Below the pieces are notes generated by a model. That model was not told where the DNA came from and searched no databases. It saw nothing but the letters and a program-made list of their open reading frames with translations. From Verrucomicrobiia bacterium (lineage in GTDB: Bacteria > Verrucomicrobiota > Verrucomicrobiia > Verrucomicrobiales > Akkermansiaceae): a stretch of 64,000 nt of DNA. The DNA is taken from positions 1 through 64,000 of the forward strand of contig CANHQJ010000014.1 of assembly GCA_947462875.1 (NCBI GenBank). Direction: 5' to 3'. Shown here in pieces: positions 34,404 through 43,209 of the stretch (its first letter is position 1; every line of letters begins with the position of its first letter). The position numbers were made by a program, and so were the translations under genes.

Positions 34404-35690
34404 TTACACCTCTCCAGCGATCACGTCGTCGAGCGTCTGGCGCTTGCGCACGAGGGTGGCTTTGTCGCCATCCACGAGGATTTCCGCGGGCAGCGGGCGC
34501 GTATTGTAGTTGCTGGCCATGACAAAACCGTAGGCCCCGGCGGAGAGCAGCGCGATGACATCGCCGGGCTGGAAGTCGGGCATGGGACGGTCCTGGCAGA
34601 AGAAATCGCCACTTTCACAAATGGGGCCGACGACGTCCGCTTTCACGAGGTCGCCGGAGCGTTCGATCAAAGGCGCGATTTCATGATGGCCCTCGTAGAG
34701 CGCGGGGCGGATGAGGTCGTTCATGCCGGCATCCACGATCTTGAAGGTCTTGGCGCTGCCTTTTTTCTCATACAGGCAGCGGGTGAGCAGCACGCCGGCA
34801 TTGCCGACGATGTAGCGCCCGGGCTCTAACAAAATTTTCAGTCCCAGGTCCTGCAGCAGCGGCACGACGGAGGCACCGTATTCCTCGATGGTCAGCGGTT
34901 TGCTTTCCTCCTCCTTGGTCTGCCACCAGTGGAGTTGGCCGGAAGCGAGGGAATCGTGATAGACGATGCCGATGCCGCCACCGATGGACCAGAACTCGAT
35001 GCCGTGTTTGTCCTTGAGCGCCTGGGCCAGAGGTTTCACTTTTTTCACCGCCTCCACGAAGGGCTGCACGGAAGTGAGCTGCGAGCCGATGTGCATTTGC
35101 AGGCCGCGCATGCGCACGTTTTTCCATTGCTCGCTGGCCTTGGCGTAGAGGCCCTCGATGGCGTCGAAGTCGATGCCGAATTTGTTCTCCGACTTGCCGG
35201 TGGAAATGTACTTGTGCGTTTTGGCATCCACATTCGGATTCACCCGCACGGCGGCCGGGGCGATGACGCCGAGCTCTTTCGCCACTTCATTGAGATAGGC
35301 GAGCTCCGCTTCCGACTCCACATTGAAACAATAAATCCCCTGTTGCAGAGCGTAGATGATCTCCTCGCGCGTCTTGCCGACACCGGCGAAGGTACAATGC
35401 GCCGGATCGCCGCCGGCCTTGATGACGCGGAACAATTCCCCGCCGGAGACAATGTCGAAGCCCGCACCCGCCTGCGCCAACAAACGCAGCACGGAGAGGT
35501 TCGAGTTTGCCTTCACCGCATAGGCGACCTCGTGATCCAGCCCTTGCAGGGCGAGATCGAGGCGCTTGTAGTGATCGAGAATCGTATTGCCCGAATAGAC
35601 ATAGAGCGGAGTGCCGTATTGATCCGCCAGCGACTGGAGGGCGACGTTTTCACAGTGGAGTTGGCCGTTGGTGTAGGAGAAAGCGTGCAT
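34404..35690 (-). CDS. lysA: Diaminopimelate decarboxylase
   Basis: Last step of lysine synthesis: meso-diaminopimelate to lysine, PLP-dependent. 428 aa from the ATG at 35690 (a GTG four codons earlier is possible). Alanine-racemase-type barrel with PLP-binding Lys60 (YAVKAN), HIGSQ, the phosphate-binding glycine loop GGGIGI, LEPGRYIVGNAG, and the decarboxylase motif ICESGDFF, whose Cys helps bind substrate. The length is standard. It appears to be a single-gene unit. Confidence 0.95.
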   Translation of the reverse strand: MHAFSYTNGQLHCENVALQSLADQYGTPLYVYSGNTILDHYKRLDLALQGLDHEVAYAVKANSNLSVLRLLAQAGAGFDIVSGGELFRVIKAGGDPAHCTFAGVGKTREEIIYALQQGIYCFNVESEAELAYLNEVAKELGVIAPAAVRVNPNVDAKTHKYISTGKSENKFGIDFDAIEGLYAKASEQWKNVRMRGLQMHIGSQLTSVQPFVEAVKKVKPLAQALKDKHGIEFWSIGGGIGIVYHDSLASGQLHWWQTKEEESKPLTIEEYGASVVPLLQDLGLKILLEPGRYIVGNAGVLLTRCLYEKKGSAKTFKIVDAGMNDLIRPALYEGHHEIAPLIERSGDLVKADVVGPICESGDFFCQDRPMPDFQPGDVIALLSAGAYGFVMASNYNTRPLPAEILVDGDKATLVRKRQTLDDVIAGEV

Positions 35691-35751
35691 GCAGGCGCGC
35701 ACGCTAAACGCAAATCACCGGATCGCCAAGCGGGAAAATGACGAACACGGG

Positions 35752-37239
35752 TTACTTCAGGCGCGGGGCGGAAAAGCCTTGCTCGCGGTTTTTTTTCAAC
35801 AGGGCCTGGAGCTCGGTGACTTTTTCCGGATGTTTTTCCGCGAGATTGTGGCGCTGGGTGAGGTCTTCTTTCAGGTTGTAGAGTCCCACGGGCTGGCCCG
35901 TGTAGGCGGGCACCTGATGTTTGGCACGCCACTCGGCGGAGGGCTGGCGGGCGGCTCCGGTTTTGGCATCGATAAGCACCCAGTCACCATCGCGGATGGC
36001 ATACTGGTTCGGCGCGGTATTGTGCACCATCGTGCTGCGCGGTTTTTGTGCGGATTCTTTTTTGAGATACGCGTAAAAGTCGTGGGAATCCTCGGCGGAG
36101 TTTTTCGGCAGCTCGTATTGCAAAAAGCTGGCGAGGGTGGCCATGAGGTCGAGTTGTGCGAACAGAGCATCGCTCACTTCCCCTGCCTTCGTGACGCCGG
36201 GCCACTTGAGAATGGCGGGCACGCGGTGGCCGCCTTCGTAAATGTCGCGCTTCAGCCCGCGGAGGGGAAACGCCGACCAGTGATCGAATTTCTCATCGCG
36301 GGCATAGGCGTAGGCTTCCGGGCCATTGTCGGCGGAGAAAAAGACGATGGTGTTCGAGTCCAGTCCGGCATCGCGCAGCGCCTTGAGCAGTTGCCCGCAG
36401 GCGTCGTCGGTCTGCACCACGAAGTCGCCATAGGCACCGGCCTTGGATTTTCCATCAAACTCATCCGTCGGCACGATGGGCGCGTGGGGCGAGGGCAGCG
36501 GGAAGTAGAGGAAAAACGGCTCGGCTTTTCCTTTGCGCGACTGGATGTATTCCACGCCTTTTTTCGTCAGGGTGGGAAGCACTTTGTAAAAATCCCAATC
36601 CGAGCGCCCCGGCCCCTCGCGGCATTCCCATGCGCCTTCCTTGGTGTTTTGCGACGTCTTGGTAAAGGTGATGTCCGGCGGCGTGAGCACGCGGTCGTTT
36701 TCGATCCACGCGTAGGGCGGGAAGTTGATGACGTTATCGCCGAAATAATAATCGAAGCCTTGTTCGATAGGGCCGCCGCGAAAGGGTTTGGTCCAATCGA
36801 AGTCCGAGAATTTTTTCGATTTCGGCGGCGAGCCGGGCTTGCGGATCGAGTCCCAATCCCAGCCGAGGTGCCACTTGCCGATGCAGGCGGTGACATAGCC
36901 TTTCGACTTCAGCATGGCGGGCAAGGTGAGTTGTCCGGGTTTGAAAAATGTTTTGTCGAAACCGCCATCGATGCCATGAAAATCCCGCCAGTGGTGACGC
37001 CCCGTGAGCATCGCGTAGCGCGAAGGCGTGCAGATGCCGGAGGAACTGTGCGCATCCGTCAACCGCATTCCCTCGCTAGCGAGCTGGTCCAGATTCGGCG
37101 TCGGGATTTTCGATTTGGCATTGAAACAACCGAGATCGCCGTAGCCGAGGTCATCGGCGTAGAGGATGACGATGTTCGGCTGCGGCGCGGCGAAGAGCGG
37201 CAGCGCGCAGAAAAGGAGGGCGAGGATGGTGCGGGTCAT
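35752..37239 (-). CDS. Secreted sulfatase (arylsulfatase family S1)
   Basis: 495 aa with a signal peptide (MTRTILALLFCALPLFA). The formylglycine motif CTPSR has its modifiable Cys70, metal ligands sit in YADDLGYGD, and TGRHHWR follows. Further on are GKWHLGWDWD and FFSADNGPEA with metal and substrate residues. S1 sulfatases remove sulfate from polysaccharides or sulfated glycans. It needs a formylglycine-generating enzyme, not in the window. It is last in a four-gene run with SASA esterase, cytochrome c/DUF1553 and DUF1501. Confidence 0.93.
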   Translation of the reverse strand: MTRTILALLFCALPLFAAPQPNIVILYADDLGYGDLGCFNAKSKIPTPNLDQLASEGMRLTDAHSSSGICTPSRYAMLTGRHHWRDFHGIDGGFDKTFFKPGQLTLPAMLKSKGYVTACIGKWHLGWDWDSIRKPGSPPKSKKFSDFDWTKPFRGGPIEQGFDYYFGDNVINFPPYAWIENDRVLTPPDITFTKTSQNTKEGAWECREGPGRSDWDFYKVLPTLTKKGVEYIQSRKGKAEPFFLYFPLPSPHAPIVPTDEFDGKSKAGAYGDFVVQTDDACGQLLKALRDAGLDSNTIVFFSADNGPEAYAYARDEKFDHWSAFPLRGLKRDIYEGGHRVPAILKWPGVTKAGEVSDALFAQLDLMATLASFLQYELPKNSAEDSHDFYAYLKKESAQKPRSTMVHNTAPNQYAIRDGDWVLIDAKTGAARQPSAEWRAKHQVPAYTGQPVGLYNLKEDLTQRHNLAEKHPEKVTELQALLKKNREQGFSAPRLK

Positions 37240-37252
37240 ACGGGTTTGTTTT

Positions 37253-38728
37253 TTAGGCGATGATGGAATGGACCACTTTCGATGGCTTCACTCCAACGAG
37301 TTTCTGGTTGAGTCCTTGAAAAGGAAAGGAAAGTTTTTGCGGGTCGAAGCCGAAGAGGTGGAGCACGGTCGATTGGAAATCGCGCACTTGCACGGGATTG
37401 GTGGCGACGCGGTAGCCGAGTTCATCGGTCTCGCCGTAGGTGATGCCGGGCTTCACACCACCGCCGGCCATCCAGATGGTGAAGGCGTTCGGGTTGTGGT
37501 CGCGGCCGACGAAGGCATTCGCCGCGCCGCCGCCGCGGTTTTCGTGCATGGGAGTGCGGCCGAACTCACCGCCCCAGACGACGAGAGTGTCATCGAGCAT
37601 GCCGCGCATTTCGAGATCGCTGAGCAGCGCGCCCACGGCTTTGTCGATGTCGTTGCATTTTTTCACGAAGCCGTCCTTGAGAGACTCCGAGGCGCTTGAG
37701 CCGTGCGTGTCCCAGCCCCAATCGAAGAGCTGGATGAAACGCACACCATTTTCCGCAAGGCGGCGGGCAAGCAGGCAGTTGTTGGCGAACGAAGATTTGT
37801 TAGGATCCGCGCCATACATGTCGAGGATGGGCTGCGGCTCGTTGCGGATGGTCATCACCTCCGGCACCGAGACCTGCATGCGGTAGGCCATTTCGTATTG
37901 CGATATGCGCGTGACGGTTTCCGGATCGCCGATTTCCTCGTGCGTTTTGGCGTTTAGGCGGCTGAGGGTATCGAGCGCGGCGCGGCGGACATCGCGGGTG
38001 AGTCCCGGTGGATTGGCGGCATTCAGCACAGGGTCCGGACCGGTGCGGCACTGCACGCCCTGATAGACCGATGGCAAAAATCCATTCGCCCAGAGTGCCG
38101 CACCCGCGCGCGGCGAGCGACCGCCCGAGAGCAGCACCATGAAACCGGGCAGATTCTGGTTTTCGCTGCCCAGGCCCCAGGTGACCCACGAGCCCATCGA
38201 AGGATAGCCGAGGTTCTGGTTCCCCGTGTGCATGAGCAACTTCGCGGGAGCGTGGTTGAACTGGTCCGTGACCATCGACTTGATGAAACACAGCTTGTCG
38301 GCGTGCTGGTAGAGCGATGGCAGCCGATCGGAGATGGTGGCGCCGGACTTGCCGTGCTGTTGGAACTGGAACTGCGGGCCTAACAATTTCGGCACACCCT
38401 GGATGAAAGCGAAGCGCTGGCCTTTGAGATATTCCTGCGGGCAGAGCTTGCCGTCATACTTGGCGAGCATCGGCTTGTAGTCGAAGAGCTCCATCTGGCT
38501 CGGAGCGCCCGCCATGTGGAGAAAGATGATGCGTTTCGCCTTCGGCGCGAGTGGTGGCGCGAGCGGAGAAAGCGGCCGCGTGGTATCGCGTGGCGCGGAG
38601 TTGTGAGAAGCGCCGAGAGCCTGCGTGCCCAAAAACAAACTACCCAGACCAAACGCCGATTCCTTCAGGAAATGCCGCCGCGTGGCATGTTGCAGTTGCT
38701 CATGGAGGAGGTGTTGGTGAAGGTTCAT
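37253..38728 (-). CDS. DUF1501 family secreted protein
   Basis: 491 aa. Tat-type N-terminus with RRHFLKES (Arg17-Arg18) and a hydrophobic stretch ending TQALGA, so it is probably folded before export. The core matches DUF1501 (LSGGRSPRAGAALWANGFLP, GWDTHGS, VVWGGEFGRTPM, GRDHNPNAFTIWMAGGGVKP), related to the alkaline-phosphatase/sulfatase superfamily. In PVC bacteria it is almost always next to a DUF1549/DUF1553 cytochrome c protein, as here. The biochemical role is not established. Confidence 0.9.
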   Translation of the reverse strand: MNLHQHLLHEQLQHATRRHFLKESAFGLGSLFLGTQALGASHNSAPRDTTRPLSPLAPPLAPKAKRIIFLHMAGAPSQMELFDYKPMLAKYDGKLCPQEYLKGQRFAFIQGVPKLLGPQFQFQQHGKSGATISDRLPSLYQHADKLCFIKSMVTDQFNHAPAKLLMHTGNQNLGYPSMGSWVTWGLGSENQNLPGFMVLLSGGRSPRAGAALWANGFLPSVYQGVQCRTGPDPVLNAANPPGLTRDVRRAALDTLSRLNAKTHEEIGDPETVTRISQYEMAYRMQVSVPEVMTIRNEPQPILDMYGADPNKSSFANNCLLARRLAENGVRFIQLFDWGWDTHGSSASESLKDGFVKKCNDIDKAVGALLSDLEMRGMLDDTLVVWGGEFGRTPMHENRGGGAANAFVGRDHNPNAFTIWMAGGGVKPGITYGETDELGYRVATNPVQVRDFQSTVLHLFGFDPQKLSFPFQGLNQKLVGVKPSKVVHSIIA

Positions 38729-38754
38729 AGTGGCTGTGAGAGGCGAGTGAGGAT

Positions 38755-41589
38755 TTATCTTGTGAGCGCCTCGTCAAGATTGAGGAGGACGGAAGCGACC
38801 ACGGTGAGGGCATCGGGGGATGTCGCGATTTTCTGATAGAGGGCGGTGAGCTCGGCGCTGCGATCGGGGGTGATCTCGCGTGAGGTGACGAGGCGGTAGC
38901 CGTGGGCGATGCCGGCGGCGAGGTCATCGGGCGCGGCCGCCTTCATTCGCCCCGCGAGGGCGGCGGCGGCTTCCTGGAAGGCTTCGTCGTTGAGGGTGGT
39001 GAGAGCTTGCAAAGGGGTGTTCGAGACCAGACGCCGCTTGGACGCGAGATCGCGCGGCGGCACATCGAAGGAGGTGAAGAGCGGGTAGAGCAGGCTGCGT
39101 TTGAAATAGATGTAGAGCGCGCGGCGATAGCGCTCGGGATTGCCGGGCGGCGGGGTGATCCAGTCGTCTTTGACAAACGGTTTCCATACGCCGGGCGGCA
39201 GAGGCGGGTGGATGGGTTTGCCGCCGAGTTGATGACTGATGAGACCGGCGACGGTGAGCGAATTGTCGCGCATCATTTCGGCGGTGAGGCGCTGGCGAGG
39301 GCCGCGCGCAAGCAGGCGGTTGGCGGGATCGCGTTCGAGCAGCTCCTCGGTGATGGTGGCGTCTTGCCGATAGGTGGAACTCATGACCAACTCGCGCAGC
39401 ATTTTTTTGATGCTCCAGTTGTGATGCGTGGAAAAACGCAGGGCGAGATGATCTAACAGCTCGGGATGAGTGGGCGGCTCACCCGCGGAGCCGAAGTCTT
39501 CCGGAGTGGGCACGATGCCCGTGCCGAACAGTTCCAGCCACAGACGATTGACGGCGACGCGGGCAGTGAGCGGGTTGTTGGGGGAAGCGATCCAGCGCGC
39601 GAGATCGAGACGCGTGGCACGAGCCCCTTCCTTTTTCAGAGGAGGAAAGAGCGAGGGGGTATTGCCCTCCTTGATGAAACCCGCTTTATCGAGCCAATTG
39701 CCGCGAACGAAAAAATGCGTGGCGCGCGGGAAGGCGGGATCGCGCTCCTTCAGCACGGGCGTGGCGACCGAGGGGATGGCCTTGAGTTTCGCGCGGGCCT
39801 CCTCGATCTGTTGTTTGGCGGCGGTGACTTCCGCTTGGTTGCGATGCCCGATCCACTGCGGCTCATCGGTGAGTGTGATGCGTCCGCGCTTCGCCACCAT
39901 GGGGTAGCTTGCCGAGTAGATGAATCCGTTTTTGAGGGTGACACGCAGCTTCGCACCGGGGGTGATCGCAAGTGGTGCGGCGAGAACGAAGGTCGCGTGG
40001 CGCGGGGCATGGATCTTCGAATAGGTGCCCCACGCGCGGTCGTGGCCTTTGATGGAAAGATTCGGATCGAAAGGAGGATGCGCTTCATCGGCGATGCCTT
40101 CGTGGAGCGGCACCGCGGCGGCTTTACCATCAGCGGCGATGACCTCTAACTGAATCTGGCGGATGATGCCGCCCCACTCGGGTGTGTGTTTGGCTTTTTC
40201 GATATCGAGCGGCAGCAACTGCAAGCGCAACGCGGTGACGGTGCTAAGCTCGGTGCCGAAGGTGAGAAAATATTCCGCACCGGCGGCGACGTTCGGATCG
40301 GCGCGGAACTCGGGGATGCCGTTTTCCTCGCTGACGGTGAGGATGGCTTTTTTCGCTTCGTCGGTCATGCCTTGTGGCTGGGTCCAGCGGGTGCTCGCAT
40401 CGATTTTTTGCCGCGTCTCGTGTAGCGATTGCTCCGCGTTGTGGATTTGCGTGAGCAAGGCATTGGCTTCCGCATAGCGCGTGGGATCCAGTGGCACGGG
40501 GAGCTTGGGCAAATCTTCCGCGATGTCGGCATCGGCAGATTGATTGAAGAACTCCATGAAATCATAGTATTCCTCATGGCGGATGGGATCGTAGGGATGC
40601 GAGTGGCATTGCACACAGCCGAAGCTGATGCCCATCCACGCTTCCCAGGTGGTGCTCATGCGATCCATCACGGCGACCACGCGGAACTCCTCATCATCGG
40701 TGCCGCCCTCGCTGTTCACTTGGGAGAGCCTGCTGAACGTGGTGGCGATTTTCTGATCGAGCGTGGCGTTCGGAATGAGATCACCGGCGATTTGTTCGAT
40801 GGTGAATTGATCAAAGGGCAGATCGCGATTGAAGGCATCGATGAGCCAGTCGCGGTACTTCCATACTTCGCGGCGGCTGTCATCGGCATAGCCCGCGGAG
40901 TCGGCATAGCGGGCGAGGTCCATCCACACCGAGGCCCAGCGCTCGCCGAAACGCGGCGAGGCGAGGAGCCGCTCGGTTTCTTTTTCGATGGCGGTATCGA
41001 GATCGGCGGCGGCAGCGGTTTTGAAGATCTCGATGTCATCGATGCTCGGTGGCAGTCCGGTCAAATCGAAGTGCGCGCGACGCAGCCACTGCTCCGGAGT
41101 GGCATGACGCGAGGGCTTCAGGTTTTCCGATTCCAGGCGGCCGAGGATGAAAAAATCCAGATCACTGCGCGGCCAATTTTTTTCCTTCACCGTGGGCAGC
41201 GGGTGATCTTGTGGCGGCACAAAGGACCAATGCTCGCCCCACTTCGCGCCCTCAGTGATCCACTGACGGAGGACATCGATCTCCTTCTTCGAGAGCGGCG
41301 GCCCGTGTTCCGGCTTCGGCATGATGTCATCGGGATCGGTGGTGGTGATGCGCGCGATCATTTCCGAGGCATCGGGTTTTCCGGGCACGATGACAGGCTT
41401 GCCCGATTCCCCTTTGCCGAGGGCGCGATCCCGATAGATGAAAGACACCTCCCCCGCCTCCTTCACGCCGCCGTGGCATGCCGTGCAGTGGGCATTGAGA
41501 ATGGGACGGACATCGCGCGAAAAATCAATCTCTGCCCGGGCCACAGAGCCGAGGAGAAGAAACGCAAAGCATCGGGTAACTACAGCCAC
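38755..41589 (-). CDS. Planctomycete-type cytochrome c / DUF1549-DUF1553 (PSD1) protein
   Basis: 944 aa with a signal peptide. A cytochrome c-like domain lies at the N-terminus with a single haem motif CTACH (residues 35-39), then DUF1549 (about 125-340; RAHFDLTGLPP, VWMDLARYADSAGY, FDQFTIEQIAGDLIPNAT), a beta-rich middle domain, and DUF1553 (about 640-900; ARVAVNRLWLELFGTGIV, RLTAEMMRDNSLTVAGL). Such proteins occur in Planctomycetes and Verrucomicrobia with DUF1501 partners and are thought to act in oxidative polysaccharide breakdown, though without direct proof. It lies between the SASA and DUF1501 genes with short gaps. Confidence 0.92.
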   Translation of the reverse strand: MAVVTRCFAFLLLGSVARAEIDFSRDVRPILNAHCTACHGGVKEAGEVSFIYRDRALGKGESGKPVIVPGKPDASEMIARITTTDPDDIMPKPEHGPPLSKKEIDVLRQWITEGAKWGEHWSFVPPQDHPLPTVKEKNWPRSDLDFFILGRLESENLKPSRHATPEQWLRRAHFDLTGLPPSIDDIEIFKTAAAADLDTAIEKETERLLASPRFGERWASVWMDLARYADSAGYADDSRREVWKYRDWLIDAFNRDLPFDQFTIEQIAGDLIPNATLDQKIATTFSRLSQVNSEGGTDDEEFRVVAVMDRMSTTWEAWMGISFGCVQCHSHPYDPIRHEEYYDFMEFFNQSADADIAEDLPKLPVPLDPTRYAEANALLTQIHNAEQSLHETRQKIDASTRWTQPQGMTDEAKKAILTVSEENGIPEFRADPNVAAGAEYFLTFGTELSTVTALRLQLLPLDIEKAKHTPEWGGIIRQIQLEVIAADGKAAAVPLHEGIADEAHPPFDPNLSIKGHDRAWGTYSKIHAPRHATFVLAAPLAITPGAKLRVTLKNGFIYSASYPMVAKRGRITLTDEPQWIGHRNQAEVTAAKQQIEEARAKLKAIPSVATPVLKERDPAFPRATHFFVRGNWLDKAGFIKEGNTPSLFPPLKKEGARATRLDLARWIASPNNPLTARVAVNRLWLELFGTGIVPTPEDFGSAGEPPTHPELLDHLALRFSTHHNWSIKKMLRELVMSSTYRQDATITEELLERDPANRLLARGPRQRLTAEMMRDNSLTVAGLISHQLGGKPIHPPLPPGVWKPFVKDDWITPPPGNPERYRRALYIYFKRSLLYPLFTSFDVPPRDLASKRRLVSNTPLQALTTLNDEAFQEAAAALAGRMKAAAPDDLAAGIAHGYRLVTSREITPDRSAELTALYQKIATSPDALTVVASVLLNLDEALTR

Positions 41590-41601
41590 GGCAAAAAGAG
41601 A

Positions 41602-43095
41602 TTATTTTTTGATGAGTTCGAGCATGCCTTTGCCCATCGCCTCACCGATTTGCATGTAGGCACCGGCGTTCTGATGGTAGTGGAAGCCCTGGTTTTTCGG
41701 CGAGTCCTCGAACTTGGGGAAAAAATCGCGGGTATCGACGGTTTTGACGTTGCCCTTGAAATCGGGATATTTCCCCTTGCTGCCGTCGACGGCGAGCTGG
41801 GCATTGGCGACGGTCAATCCCGTGCCTTCACGGCCCTCGTTGCCGCAACCGACAGCGACCACAAACGGCGCGTTGGGGGCGCTGAAGTCCTTGCGCAGCG
41901 ACTTGATGAGGTTGACGAGATTCTGTTCATACCGTGCGGCGGTCAGTTCACTGCCGGTGTCTTTGTGACCCTGAAACCAGACGAAGCCCGCGATTTCGTA
42001 GCCGCGGCCTTTCCAGTGCGGGAAGGATTCATCGAACTTGGCGAGCACTTCCTTCGCGCTGTTGACGCAGTCATCGTATTGTTTGCCGGCATACCAGTCG
42101 ATGGGCTTGCCGTTCTTGTCGAGCCATTGGGCAGGCGGAGGTGTGGCAACGCCTTTGGCGGGATCGGCATCCCACGAGTCCGGTTTCTCTTTGTAACCGG
42201 CGAATACTTTCTGCGTTTTGCTACCGTCCTTGCCGACGACTTCGGCCATGTAGCGTTCGCTGCCCGGGGGCAGGAAGTCCCAGTAAAGACCGCGGTTGCC
42301 TTGCGAGGTTTTGAGGATGAGCACGGGTTCCTCGTGGTGATCGCCCATGGTCCAGCCGAAGGCAAGCTCGGGGCCGATGTTGCCATCGCCCGCGCCGCAA
42401 CCGATGCTCAGCCATTTGTTGCCGGTGGCGGTGACGACGCCTTTGTACCAGACATCGTCGCGGGATTTCCAGTTGCCGTCCTTGTCGAGAAGGTAGGGAA
42501 ATTTCCCCTGATGTTTCACGAGAGTCGTGAGAGTGCCGGGGATGTCAAGACGCGCGGTCCAGCCGAGGCCGCTGGCATTTGCCGTTAGGTAGGTGATTTT
42601 GAAGGGCACTTTTTTGCCTGCCTCGAGTTTGACGGATTTTTTGACGGCCTTTCCCCCTGGTTCCTTGCGGTGGGCCTCGATGCCATCGACGACCATGACA
42701 TTGTGTTCCGAGTCGCCGAAGCCGGGGCGGAATTCAAACACGCCGGTTTCTTTCGGTTGAATGAAGCCGCGCACGATCTGCACTCCGCCGCCGGAAAATG
42801 GCGTGGGGGTGGCGCCACCGAAACTGGCGAGCTTGAGAGTGCTCACGGGCTTCATGGTCTCGTAGTCCTTCGCGGCATCATAGGCACCTTCATAGACCGA
42901 GAGGGTGGGTTCGAGAAATTCATCGCCCCAGCGCGTGCCACCCGAATCCACTTGCCCGATACCGACCATGTTCGATTGACCGGAGAGGATGTAGACTTTG
43001 ACAGGCTTATCCGCCGCGTTGGCGCAAGCGATGGCGGCAAGAACGGCAAAGAAGCTGTATTTGATGTGCAGGAGTGTGGGACGATTCGTTATCAT
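41602..43095 (-). CDS. SASA-family carbohydrate esterase with inserted PA14-like domain
   Basis: 497 aa with a signal peptide (ending ANAAD). The SGNH-type esterase core starts with LSGQSNM (Ser41 as nucleophile) and resumes near residue 230 with AFGWTMGDH and further on FVWFQGHKD. Between them, about residues 65-210, is an inserted beta-rich stretch (TGVFEFRPGFGDSEHNVMVV, LEAGKKVPFKITYLTANASG) typical of PA14 domains, which bind glycans. SASA proteins remove acetyl groups, for instance from sialic acid or xylan. It is first in the run with the cytochrome c, DUF1501 and sulfatase genes. Confidence 0.85.
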   Translation of the reverse strand: MITNRPTLLHIKYSFFAVLAAIACANAADKPVKVYILSGQSNMVGIGQVDSGGTRWGDEFLEPTLSVYEGAYDAAKDYETMKPVSTLKLASFGGATPTPFSGGGVQIVRGFIQPKETGVFEFRPGFGDSEHNVMVVDGIEAHRKEPGGKAVKKSVKLEAGKKVPFKITYLTANASGLGWTARLDIPGTLTTLVKHQGKFPYLLDKDGNWKSRDDVWYKGVVTATGNKWLSIGCGAGDGNIGPELAFGWTMGDHHEEPVLILKTSQGNRGLYWDFLPPGSERYMAEVVGKDGSKTQKVFAGYKEKPDSWDADPAKGVATPPPAQWLDKNGKPIDWYAGKQYDDCVNSAKEVLAKFDESFPHWKGRGYEIAGFVWFQGHKDTGSELTAARYEQNLVNLIKSLRKDFSAPNAPFVVAVGCGNEGREGTGLTVANAQLAVDGSKGKYPDFKGNVKTVDTRDFFPKFEDSPKNQGFHYHQNAGAYMQIGEAMGKGMLELIKK

Positions 43096-43116
43096 ATCCT
43101 TATGATTTTCCGTGGG

Positions 43117-43145
43117 AGCATGGCATCAGTTACAAACAAACGCAA
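43117..43145 (-). promoter_or_regulatory. Weak promoter candidate for the SASA-sulfatase gene run
   Basis: On the minus strand TTGCGT (43145-43140) and CATGCT (43122-43117) are 17 bases apart, in the 114-base gap after the giant operon. The -10 match is poor. AAGGAT lies immediately before the SASA ATG. Confidence 0.25.
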
Positions 43146-43209
43146 GCGGGAGATGTGCGCGGTTTTGTGTGGCGGCGCATGATGATGTGTAGCAGTGACA
43201 CGACTCTTT

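Noticed and set aside
40429-42588. Plus-strand open frame of 719 codons
   Set aside because: Spans the antisense of two well-supported genes (cytochrome c/DUF1553 and SASA).
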